Notes: generated by a model from the letters alone, not told the origin. DNA of 64,000 bases from Strongylocentrotus purpuratus (GCF_000002235.5 NW_022145601.1:4213563-4277562); one strand, 5' to 3'. Shown: positions 41,663-50,496, numbered from the stretch's first letter. Made by a program: numbers and translations.

Positions 41663-43585
41663 GACGTAATGGTATCGAAATATAAGAAAGGAAAACAAGT
41701 TCAGTTCAAGACAGTTCAAAATAATGCTGGGAAATGGAAATTAAAATGATATCGTTTTAAAAACGAGTTAGATATGGTTTTTGGACAAGAAGCATGAGAT
41801 AATTCATTGCTCGGCAATCGGGACTGTATTTGAAACAGAGCATCCAATATTCCTGATATTTAATAGTATACTGTCAATGAAAAAAATATAACTAAAAAAA
41901 AAATAATAATGGACCTCTTTACCCAAGGCTGTGTGTCTTTGTCGAGCACAAAATGATTCTGCTCGGGTATGCAGGCCAGTTGTTAGCCCATATTGGGCTT
42001 GAATAGGCTTGAATTGAAAGACCCTTTGTTTCACCTCGCGAAGTTTGGGCGTTTTCATAGGAGAGTAAAACCTTGCCCATCATTGAATTCATGTTGTAAA
42101 GTTGTTTACAGACTGGAAAAGGATAGCATGGGAGTGTACAGATTGAATAAATGGATGTAAGTAGTACTGAAAATGTAAAAAACTTGTTTAACCTGGCAAT
42201 AAGGGACTCTTGAATGTAGTTTAAAAATTGGACATGGCTTTGGGGCTAACGCTACCGTCCACCGGCTACGCTGACGACCGCCAGCTAGCTGACCGCCAGC
42301 TAGCTGACGACCCCCCCCCCCCCCAAAAAAAAAAAATGACCCCCCCCCAAAAAAAGACCCCCCAGAAAAAAAACAAGACCCCCCCCCAAAAAAAAAGACC
42401 CCCCCCCCCAAAAAAAAAAGACCCCCCCTCCCAAAAGGGCTCCATTACAGTTTTTTCCTACACTCAGCTGCTTCCCCTCACCATAGGCCCTTTTTCAATT
42501 TTTTTTGAGGAATCCATTGACATATTGTGATTTGGAACCCTTTCCCATACATCAACAACACCAACAATAATTATTTTATCACACCAAACTTTGAGTGAGA
42601 TGAAAATGGGTTCTAACATCAGTTTTTTTCTTTTTCAAAGATTTATAAAAAAAAATTAAAAAAAGCACTAGCTGGGAGTCGAACCCGATACCTTCCAGTT
42701 GCCAGGCGTTTGCCTATCCACTAGACTAATGTGTCACACTGGTAATCTCCATGTATTTTTTCATATTGATACTTATTGTTGTAGATGTAGCAAAAGACGT
42801 ATTATAACTTATTCAGAGAGTCGCTTGTTAAAGAAAGAGTATCAAATTTTATTTCCTCCTTTATTGAGGAGGTGGGGGGGGGGGGTGTCCCCTTTAAAAA
42901 AAGGAGATGGACACGTCAATATCATGGGGTAAAGAAAAAAAAATTAAAAAAAATAACATGAGGTAGAAAGAAGAAGCTGGGAGTCGAACCCGAGTACATA
43001 CATACATTGCGTTGTGAAGCGATCAGTCTTTTCCACAAGACCACTTTGCCTCACTGCTACTAACTGGTTCGCTTCTTGGTCTTATAGCACTTTCTGCATG
43101 TTAACGACTTTAATATGTTGATTTACTGATTTAACGATTTCGGGATGCATAATTATTCATATTTTTGCAGTCCGATGTTGTCAAGATTGCCCGTAAATGT
43201 TTTCTTTCAGTTACTGATATTTCTGATATAATAGTGAGGTTTTATGTTATTTTCATTTATTTTGCAAACTGCCGACTTAAAGTTAAAGTGATATGACAAT
43301 AGGCCACTGCCCTGACATAGCATAATGAACAGAACACGGATCTATTCCATTTAGGATATGCTACGAATTCTATAACAGGGCACCAATGAATAGGGAAGCT
43401 TGGCTATTCGATTCCGTGTTCAATAGCTTGCACCTGCAATGTTTGAATAGTTACGTAACACATTATTCAGCTCTTTCTGACATGGCATCAATTAAAGAAT
43501 TGAGAAAAAAACCCGACCCTCCCTTCATTGACGGAATATTTTTGTCAATTGCGAGGATTACATGAGAGGTAATAATAGCATTCCT
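41663..43585 (+). repeat. Array unit 22 (1923 bp, 2 modules)
   Basis: Last full unit. Shares GCTGCTTCCCCTCACC (about 42468) with unit 23, where units 1-21 read GCTGCTCCCC. Private ATATCGTTTTAAAAACG at about 41750 where the others have ATACCG. Confidence 0.93.
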
Positions 43586-44194
43586 GACGTAATGGTATCG
43601 AAATATAAGAAAGGAAAACAAGTTCAGTTCAAGACAGTTCAAAATAATGCTGGGAAATGGAAATTAAAATGATACCGTTTTAAAAACGAGTTAGATATGG
43701 TTTTTGGACAAGAAGCATGAGATAATTCATTGCTCGGCAATCGGGACTGTATTTGAAACAGAGCATCCAATATTCCTGATATTTAATAGTATACTGTCAA
43801 TGAAAAAAATATAACTAAAAAAAAAATAATAATGGACCTCTTTACCCAAGGCTGTGTGTCTTTGTCGAGCACAAAATGATTCTGCTCGGGTATGCAGGCC
43901 AGTTGTTAGCCCATATTGGGCTTGAATAGGCTTGAATTGAAAGACCCTTTGTTTCACCTCGCGAAGTTTGGGCGTTTTCATAGGAGAGTAAAACCTTGCC
44001 CATCATTGAATTCATGTTGTAAAGTTGTTTACAGACTGGAAAAGGATAGCATGGGAGTGTACATATTGAATAAATGGATGTAAGTAGTACTGAAAATGTA
44101 AAAAACTTGTTTAACCTGGCAATAAGGGACTCTTGAATGTAGTTTAAAAATTGGACATGGCTTTGGGGCTAACGCTACCGTCCACCGGCTACGC

Positions 44195-44417
44195 TGACGA
44201 CCGCCAGCTAGCTGACGACCGCCGCCAGCTAGCTGACGACCGCCGCCAGCTAGCTGACGACCGCCGCCAGCTAGCTGACGACCGCCGCCAGCTAGCTGAC
44301 GACCGCCGCCAGCTAGCTGACGACCGCCGCCAGCTAGCTGACGACCGCCGCCAGCTAGCTGACGACCGCCGCCAGCTAGCTGACGACGACCGCCAGCTAG
44401 CTGACGACCGCCAGCTA
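44195..44417. repeat. Expanded 21-bp minisatellite in terminal unit 23
   Basis: About ten modules, most with the extended form GACGACCGCCGCCAGCTAGCT (one GCC more than the array's 18-bp module), flanked by standard modules. Units 1-22 have only 2-4 modules. In-frame readings in both directions give repetitive peptides and are not evidence of a gene. Confidence 0.92.
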
Positions 44418-44597
44418 AAAAAAGACCCCCCCCAAAAAAAAAAAAATGACCCCCCCCAAAAAGACCCCCCAGAAAAAAAACAAGACCCCCCAAAAAAAAA
44501 TAAGACCCCCCCCCAAAAAAAAAGACCCCCCAGAAAAAAAACAAGACCCCCCAAAAAAAAATAAGACCCCCCCCCCAAAAAAAAAAGACCCCCCCCA
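44418..44597. repeat. Expanded C-run/A-run block in unit 23
   Basis: The block is longer than in other units and contains an internal duplication: CAGAAAAAAAACAAGACC and the following A-run/TAAGACC pattern occur twice. It ends CCCCCCCAAAGGAGCTCC. That is closer to the unexpanded relative at about 45985 (CCCCCCCAAAGAGGCTCC) than to the CCTCCCAAAAGGGCTCC of units 1-22. Confidence 0.85.
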
Positions 44598-44743
44598 AAG
44601 GAGCTCCATTACAGTTTTTTCCTACAATCAGCTGCTTCCCCTCACCATAGGCCTTTTTTCAAGGTTTTTTTTGAGGAATCCATTGACATATTGTGATTTG
44701 GAACCCTTTCCCATACATCAACAACACCAACAATAATTATTTT

Positions 44744-44865
44744 ATCACACCCATGGGTGTCGATACTTACGTAATACCTATTCATCAGGGGGGGGGGGAT
44801 GAATGAATAGATCATCCCCCCTGATGAATAGGTATCAGTTACGGATCGACACCCATGATCACACC
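44744..44865. mobile_element. 106-bp inverted-repeat element with 8-bp target duplication, hAT-like
   Basis: The element is 44752-44857. Its ends are the perfect inverted repeat CATGGGTGTCGAT / ATCGACACCCATG, and imperfect pairing continues for about 42 bp (ATACCTATTCATCAGGGG against its complement). It is flanked by ATCACACC at 44744-44751 and 44858-44865. Every other unit reads ATCACACCAAACTTTG without interruption, which gives the empty site directly. The 8-bp duplication is typical of the hAT superfamily, but the terminal bases are not the commonest hAT ends. It is too short to encode a transposase. Confidence 0.9.
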
Positions 44866-45161
44866 AAACTTTGAGTGAGATGAAAATGGGTTCTAACATC
44901 AGTTTTTCTTTTTCAAAGATTTATTTTTAAAAAAAAGCACTAGCTGGGAGTCGAACCCGATACCTTCCAGTTGCCAGGCGTTTGCCTATCCACTTAACTA
45001 ATGTGTCACACTGGTAATCTCCATGTATTTTTTCATATTGCTACTTATTGTTGTAGATGTAGCAAAAGACGTATTATAACTTATTCAGAGAGTCGCTTGT
45101 TAAAGAAAGAGTATCAAATGTTATTTCCTCATTTATTGAGGAGGTAGGGGGGGGGGGGTGT

Positions 45162-45371
45162 CGCAACACAATTGGAAAAATGATTAACTTTTAATATCTG
45201 GCTTTTGGGCTTTAAAACAAAATACACTACCTGGGGATCGAACCCGATACCTTCCACTTACTAGGCGATTGCTTATCCACGAGACCACTTTGCCTCACTG
45301 CGATTACCTGGTTCACTTTTAGTTCTTAACACTGTGCTTTTAGTTGTTAACACTTTTAGCTAGCTGACGAC
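45162..45371. repeat. Decayed, rearranged relative of the array unit outside the array
   Basis: After the array stops, 45170-45225 (AATTGGAAAAATGATTAAC...) matches 46139-46195. A SINE head follows, and then CTGGTTCACTTTTAGTTCTTA...GTTAACACTTT, which matches the sequence next to SINE-B in the array with many changes. It ends TAGCTAGCTGACGACA, a remnant of one minisatellite module. The stretch appears to be an old copy of part of the unit. Confidence 0.65.
45225..45314 (-). mobile_element. SINE-C tRNA-like head
   Basis: On the minus strand it has an A-box-like TGGTCTCGTGG and B-box-like GGTTCGATCCC. Its 3' half (GTGGAAGGTATCGGGTTCGA) matches SINE-A and its 5' half (GCAGTGAGGCAAAGTGGTCT) matches SINE-B, so it looks like the common parent form of both array SINEs. 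The acceptor ends do not pair. Confidence 0.72.
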
Positions 45372-45958
45372 AGGCGCAGCTATACCCCCTAAAGGCAGAC
45401 GCGGATCCAGGGGGTCGGGAGGGCCTTGCCCCCCCCCCCCCCCCGCAAAAAAGAGAGAGAGAGAAGGAAAAGAAGGGAAAGGGAAAGAGGAGAGAAAGGG
45501 AAAGAAAGAAGAGGAAGAGGAAGAAGAAGGGAAAAACGGGGGGGGGGGGGGGAAGAAGCAGATCAAGGGCCGAAAGGGTCTTGGATCCCAGCTGTCACCC
45601 CCCCCCCCCCCTCCCCCATTACAAAATAAGAGAGAATGATGAAAAGGAAAGAAAAAGGAAAAGAAGAGATAAAGGGAGAGAAAAGAAGCGGGATATCAGT
45701 TGCAATTTTGCCGCCAACAAGTTGTAGTTCAGAGGGGCCAAAAGGCCCTAGACCCCACGCCAATTAACGCTACGGTCTGCCTTATCGTAAATACCACTCC
45801 CCCAACCTACTTAGAGAAACGTTCAGCGAGGCCTGCATGAAAAGTGGGTGGTACGGTTTTTTTTTCTACCCCCCCCCCCCCCCCAAACGTTTTTGCTCAT
45901 TTCGCCACTGCCGGTGTCACCATTACGTACCAATATTTGGCTAGCATAATTTCAAATT

Positions 45959-46196
45959 GGGCCCCCCTAACAAATTCTAGCCCCCCCAAAGAGGCTCCTC
46001 AACAGTTTTTTTTTTCTACACTGCCCCCCTCCCCCACCTTAGGCCCATTTGTTCTTTTTGAGGAATCCATTGACATATTGTGCTTTGGAACCCTTTCCAA
46101 TACATCAACAACACAAACAATAATTATTTTATCACACCAAAATTGGAAAAAATGATTAACTTTTAATATCTGGCTTTTTGGCTTTAATATAAAATA
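45959..46196. repeat. Unexpanded single relative of the array C/A block and SINE-A body
   Basis: The order GCCCCCC...GCCCCCCCAAAGAGGCTCC...CAACAG-T run-CTACACTGC...AGGCCC...GAGGAATCCATTGACATATTGTG...TTATTTTATCACACC matches the array unit, but with only two C runs. It then continues into AATTGGAAAAAATGATTAAC, like 45170, whereas array units have CAAACTTTGAGTGAG. It seems to represent the state before the C/A block expanded. Confidence 0.75.
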
Positions 46197-46775
46197 CACT
46201 AAAAGAAAAATTGTAACTGATCTCCCCTACCTTTCTTCTTCCTCTCCCCCCCCCCCCATTCCCTTTCCTTACTTCTCTCACCCTCTTTCATTTAAGTTTG
46301 GTGAGGGAGGCAGGGGCCTTTCGCCCCTCCCCCCGATCCACACGATGTTGATGGGATTAATCGCAACTGATCACTGCTTCTTTTCACCCTTTTTTTTTTT
46401 TACCTCTTTTGTGTTCCATTTTAGCTCTCCTCTTTCCCTTTCCCTTCTTTCTCTCTTTTTTTTTGGCGAGAAGGGGGGGGGGGGGGGTTGGTCTGGGAGG
46501 GGGGGGGGGCAGAGGCAAAGGCCTTTCTCCGCGATCTTGGGGGGTAGTGAGCACCCTTTTTTGGGGGCCCTCCAAATTTTAACAATTTGCACCCCCCCCC
46601 CCCCCCCCCATCCCCCTACTAGACCCGCCACTGCCTGTAGTTTCATCCCTAGCTAGCTGGTTAAGCTGAGTATGGGTTATCCAGTCGTTTCATTCATTAA
46701 GTATAATTATATCTGTATCAGGGATATGAGAGTATATCCCTATTTGTTTTGACTATGTATACGTGTGGACTAGAG

Positions 46776-46948
46776 TACGGACATTCGGTGCGGCAGGCGG
46801 ACTATTGGTGCGAGACCTCCTCAGCACAGATTGTCCGTCAGACATTTGAGGCGCGCACGGAATGTCCGACACGGACATTCTGCGCGGATAAAATCCGCAC
46901 CGATCGTCCGCTCTCGATCGATCTCTAATAGTCGGACGATCGGTGCGG
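46776..46948. repeat. CpG-rich nest of inverted repeats
   Basis: CCGCACCGATCGTCCG at 46895-46910 is the exact complement of CGGACGATCGGTGCGG at 46933-46948. A related pair CGGACATTCGGTGCGG (about 46778) and GCACGGAATGTCCG (about 46854), and the small hairpin GAATGTCCGACACGGACATTC (46860-46880), lie beside it. It resembles a fold-back element; no target duplication was found. Confidence 0.6.
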
Positions 46949-46980
46949 GTTACATTTTACGCGGTCACACCGGCGCCTAT

Positions 46981-47015
46981 GACCACCACCACCACCACCA
47001 CTACGTCTGCTACCA

Positions 47016-47045
<30 letters not shown>
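46981..47045 (+). repeat. (CCA)n followed by a 30-G homopolymer
   Basis: Six CCA-type triplets (46982-47001) are followed by G30 at 47016-47045. The length of such a run is unreliable in any assembly. Confidence 0.85.
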
Positions 47046-47048
<3 letters not shown>

Positions 47049-47556
47049 TTGGGGAATTGCACATCTTTGCATGATCCGTGTTTATATTTTGGAGACTAGT
47101 CTATTAACAGTGTCTCATATTTAAAAACGAAATCAGATATCATGTAGACCTACTGCGGTTTATTTATTCCTTAAAATATTGCATTGAAATCATGAATTAA
47201 ATAGGTCTAGGGTCTAGTTTGAAAATGTGCTAAGAGGTAAATCACATTTGTGATCGAATGTCATACTTATTGTTGAATTTCAAAGAAAAATATTAATTTC
47301 AGCGTCTGATGCAAATCTTAGTTTGCTGAGTTGTGATCGTGAACGTGTAACTTTACGCAAACTGTTGTGTGTTTAAATTTTGTTTAAATTACGGAATCGA
47401 CGTTATTCTGGATTTTCTCGACTTCGGTTTTCGCAATCACCTGATCCTGTATTACGGAGGATTTGTTTCAAGAAAATATGACAGTCTGCATGGTAATGTA
47501 GCCCTACTAATTAGTATAAATCTTACTGTTATTAATCCGTAGGCGTGAATACAGTC

Positions 47557-47576
47557 TAGGCCTACATGTAGGCCTA
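47557..47576. repeat. 20-bp perfect palindrome
   Basis: TAGGCCTACATGTAGGCCTA equals its own reverse complement. It is centred on ACATGT, part of the TACATGTA word that recurs through the right third of the window. Confidence 0.8.
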
Positions 47577-47600
47577 CAGGGAATGGCTTACATCGAAAGG

Positions 47601-47628
47601 GTGCGGTGCGGTGCGGCGCGGTGTGGTG
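47601..47628. repeat. Short GCGGT tandem repeat
   Basis: Five to six imperfect GCGGT/GCGGC/GTGGT units in a row. Confidence 0.7.
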
Positions 47629-48405
47629 AGTTCAAAGGAAAGAGAGCGAAAAGGGAACAAAAAAGATGAAGAAGAAAAGAAAAGGGTGAAAAGAAGGGGA
47701 GATCAGTAACGGTTAATCCCGCCAACAACGAGTGGATCGGGGTGAGGGCCGAAAGGCCCTTGCCTCCCCTACCAAGAGAGAGAGAAGGAAGGGAAGGGAA
47801 ATAGGAGAGAAAGGGAAAGAGGAGAGAAAGGGAAAGAGAAAGAAGAAAGGTAGGGGAGATCATTTGCAATTTTTCCCGCAAACAAAGTATAGATCGGGGG
47901 GGGGGGGGGGGTGGCACTGGCGTGCTGAAAGGGGAGGAGGGGGGGGGGGGACTTGGTATGAATAACATTCAAACGTTTATAAACGTTTATTAGCTTATCA
48001 ACACTAGTGTGGCTAGGAGAGATTAGTCCACACAGCAAGGACACTGACATTTAATTAATATTTACTTCTTTTGAGGTATGTTTTAGTATAGATCTCCATG
48101 CACGCCGGAGCTACGGGTCAAATTTTGGCTAGACTTCTGAAACTCGTGTGACGTGTCATATTAAAGATAAACATGAGTTCTGGTAAAAATTCCAATAATA
48201 ATGGAATGCGCACACAGGGTATCTGGTAGGATTAGTGATAGGGTATAATAATGTGCAGGGTATTCTGCAGTTCCTCACCTGGCTGGCAGAAGGGTGTTAG
48301 CTCGAATTTCAGGTCAATAATAACATTTTAAGCAGAAGGGCTTTAGCACTAAATCGCCTCAAACTCTTATAGAACTGACTTATTTCTGAGAAAATGGTGT
48401 GTTCT

Positions 48406-49435
48406 ACTACAACTAGGGTGTCTGATCGCGCACCCGATGTTGTGTGCTAAAATTCTTCCCATAGAGATTACACGCATCCCTATGCAGTCTACGTGCATTG
48501 CGCGACCATGCAATCAATTTTTTTTTTTCAATTCGAGATTCAAACCTTTATCTGTTGTGATCCTGAAGGTGATAATCAATAAATGAGGTGTCATATGAAA
48601 GAGCAGGTGAATTCCAATATTTCCCAAGGGGCGTAGCCCCCGAAATTCTAAAAATATCTTGGTCAAAACAGCAATTGAAACATTGTGTCCTGGCTAACTC
48701 TGAGGTTTGTCACTTTTGAGATATGACGCCCCGATCGATAAGTAGTCCCAGTCCTAAGGAACAATTCTATGTGCTTATTTTTTCGCTAGCCCCCAGGGAT
48801 CACAACTGATAACAGTTTAAAAATACCCTTCTCGCTATTTGGTGGATCAGCTAATTAGGGGGCGTGCGCTCCGCTCAGTCCAAACCATGGTTACATCGCG
48901 TAACATCTCCGCGTACGAACGAAACCCCAAATTCAAGTATGGGTGGCCATTCGCGGCATAGAACCCGGAAGTGAATACACGTTATAGTCAATGGCAATAT
49001 CGCGGAGACATCTCCGCGATATTGCCTTTGACTATAACGTGCATTCACTTCCGGGTTTATTGTGCGACGAACGCCAACCATACTAGTCAATGGCACATGT
49101 CGCGGAGACAGCGTAGCTCAAGCTGCAAGTCGCGGATTGGCTTAGCAGCATGCGTACGATATGCATACGCTTGCATATCGCGCGATACAGCTGTTTGGCT
49201 AAATTTAGCAAAACAACATCACTCTGCGTGGACGTCTTTTTCGTCGATTTTGACCAAAATGATATGAATATACCAGCGTCTTGGAGGGGCTGTAACTTTT
49301 GATAGAAACATCGGTGAGACTTGAAATTTGAAATGTATTATTCTGATAACATTTTTTATTCAAATATCAAACAAAAATGGTGAAAAACGATCCCAAATTG
49401 AAAATTGAAAAATCGTTCAGACACCCTACTACAAC
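48406..49435. mobile_element. 1014-bp element with 8-bp target duplication, hAT-like
   Basis: The element spans 48414-49427. Its left end is TAGGGTGTCTGATCG and its right end CGTTCAGACACCCT, the complement of AGGGTGTCTGAACG. It is flanked by ACTACAAC at 48406-48413 and 49428-49435. The 8-bp duplication and short termini fit hAT-type nonautonomous elements. No transposase reading frame is visible; the longest open frames come from the internal palindrome. Confidence 0.8.
48962..49057. repeat. Near-perfect 96-bp palindrome (47-bp arms)
   Basis: The arms 48962-49008 and 49011-49057 pair with two mismatches and a 2-base centre (GCGGAGA-CA-TCTCCGC). Weaker pairing continues outwards to about 48900 and 49110, where CTCCGCG and CGCGGAG recur at both edges. 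It lies inside the 1014-bp element. Confidence 0.92.
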
Positions 49436-49457
49436 ATTTCTATTAGTCTTTTATGTT

Positions 49458-49661
49458 TTAAAGACCGTCACCACTACTGGGCCAGAAGGGATTAGACCAC
49501 ACAGAGAGCCATCGAGGTCACTGTGACAGGTGGCTATCTCATTAACTCAGCTCTCATTTAACATAAGAAAAAGAGGATCATGGGGGACCAACAGGCACCG
49601 ATTGGGGAAGTTTTCTATATAGAGGGAGCAAGTAGCTACAAGTATGGCAGTGTGCCTTTAA
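49458..49661. mobile_element. TTAA-ended MITE, family of the 61965-62162 element
   Basis: The ends TTAAAGACCGTCACCACTAC and the complement of TTAAAGGCACACTGCCATAC are imperfect inverted repeats. The interior (CCAGAAGGGATTAGACCACA..., CAGGTGGCTATCTCATTAA...) closely follows 61965-62162. A partial relative is at about 48001-48050. Confidence 0.7.
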
Positions 49662-50139
49662 ACCAATTTTGGGGACGGAAATCAGTTTAGATATAAAACA
49701 AATCTTTAAATGCGAATAATTCGAAAAGTACTTTTCGAGTCGCTCCCTTCTGCCACCTGGCCAACAAGTTGTTCCAAAAATGAAATGAATTCTCACAGAA
49801 TCAAACGAAACTTACACTGAATGTTCAAGATTACAAATAAATGTCATTTGTCCAACAATGTTGGTAGAAAATGTATACTGGCTGAGTAATGAGCATAGAA
49901 AGATAAGGAAAGCAAGTTAAGTAGGCATGACACCATTTGTGTAGTCCCATATACATCTTTCTGTGTCCAGTGCTTGTTACTTTACCAAGACTGGGCCAAA
50001 TTTATTATGATTTTGATGACTCCAGAACCTTGCAGAACACACCAATACTTGGATGCTAGATGATCAACCTTTTCTGATCGATTCCACAACATTTCTTTCA
50101 CAATGCAATTGCATGACCACAACTCAACTTTATCTTTAA

Positions 50140-50496
50140 GGTTGGACTTTATCAAAAAGGGAGTAATAATTATTCTCCCTTTCTTTTTCCTTTCCACACT
50201 GTAGAGTGTAGAGAATCCAGCTGACACTGACAGAGAAGTTCAACGTATAATTGACCTTGGTGAATTGGTCCTTGCCTCAAGTTTGACCTGAAGTTGACCT
50301 GAAGAACATTGGAATAAATTTGACAAGGGACCTGGGCAAGGTGGGAATCGTATCCAGCTAAAACTCAAGTTAAATCTAGATTTAGAAGAGTGTTCCTAGC
50401 ATTATCTAGAACCAGTGCAGCTGCAGTTGCAAATGGATTGAGAAAAAAACAAGGCAGCATCTTTTTTCACCACAAATTCTAAGAACCCAAGCCATC
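50140..50496. other. Upstream region of the SFT2-family gene
   Basis: No promoter element was recognised with confidence. Three TGACCT/GACCTTG-like words lie at 50250-50300. The 5' untranslated region must lie here or further upstream, and its transcription start cannot be read from sequence alone. Confidence 0.4.

Larger units (their letters stand above)
818..45161 (+). repeat. Macrosatellite array: 22 full units of about 1.94 kb plus one truncated unit
   Basis: The word CCTGACGTAATGGTATCG and everything after it recur head to tail. Counting each unit from GACGTAATGG, the starts are 818, 2793, 4762, 6731, 8677, 10621, 12597, 14539, 16465, 18413, 20338, 22282, 24207, 26151, 28091, 30036, 31964, 33896, 35846, 37778, 39716, 41663 and 43586. 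Spacing is 1923-1976 bp. Outside homopolymers and the minisatellite, units 1-22 look almost identical by eye, with only a few base changes. Order within a unit: unique AT-rich block, GACGACCGCCAGCTAGCT modules, C-run/A-run block, SINE-A head on the minus strand, G run, SINE-B head on the minus strand, unique AT-rich block. The same short open frames recur in every unit because the DNA is homogenised; their lengths change with A-run length, so I do not treat them as genes. The array fits a macrosatellite maintained by unequal exchange. Exact copy number depends on the assembly. Confidence 0.95.
43586..45161 (+). repeat. Array unit 23: truncated, diverged terminal unit
   Basis: Similarity to the array stops just after the G run at about 45161, so roughly the last 700 bp of a unit is missing. 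This copy has many private changes: ACATATTG for ACAGATTG, CACTTAACTAATG for CACTAGACTAATG, TTGCTACTT for TTGATACTT, and AAATGTTATTTCCTCATT. Its minisatellite and C/A block are both expanded, and a 106-bp inverted-repeat element is inserted at 44752. It looks like the least homogenised edge copy. Confidence 0.9.
45372..48160. repeat. Low-complexity boundary region with a dispersed purine-tract module
   Basis: There is no gene here. A module recurs in both orientations: AG-rich tract, then GATCAGTTGCAATT or a close variant, CCGCCAACAA, GATCGGGG, and a GGGCCGAAAGGCCC hairpin. Examples lie at about 45440-45600, 45660-45760, 46300-46390 (reverse), 47640-47770 and 47770-47900. Long C or G runs separate them. 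Short open frames here are lysine/arginine- or proline-rich products of the tracts. Confidence 0.65.
48161..50139. mobile_element. TTAA-ended inverted-repeat element split by later insertions
   Basis: The left end TTAAAGATAAACATGAGTTC (48161) and the right end complementary to TTAAAGATAAAGTTGAGTTG (ending 50139) are matching termini. The right part, 49776-50139, is homologous to the intact element at 52759-53148. Between the terminus and this body lies 48194-49771, absent from the intact copy, with TTCC at both junctions (48190-48193 and 49772-49775). The simplest reading is one about 400-bp element later split by about 1.6 kb of other repeats. Confidence 0.65.

Noticed and set aside
1015..44000. 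Short minus-strand open frames starting MKTPKLREVKQRVFQF, repeated in most units, as a conserved gene family
   Set aside because: The identity follows from DNA homogenisation. The reading frame changes with A-run length (65 or 84 residues), there is no family resemblance, and no selection signal can be seen.
1439..44609. Glycine/phenylalanine-rich and lysine/proline-rich open frames across the C/A block, and the RQLAGG-repeat frames over the minisatellite
   Set aside because: They are translations of simple repeats in several frames at once, and vary with run length.
818..45161. CRISPR-like or phage-like repeat structure
   Set aside because: Units are kilobases long with no spacers, no cas genes, and an obviously eukaryotic setting.
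1872..45314. SINE-A, SINE-B and SINE-C heads as working tRNA genes
   Set aside because: The B box is perfect but acceptor stems do not pair and anticodon arms are poor in all three types, so they are tRNA-derived SINE heads.
46345..46656. Two overlapping frames in the C/G-run region, about 100 residues each
   Set aside because: Low-complexity composition, frames on both strands, and dependence on uncertain homopolymer lengths.
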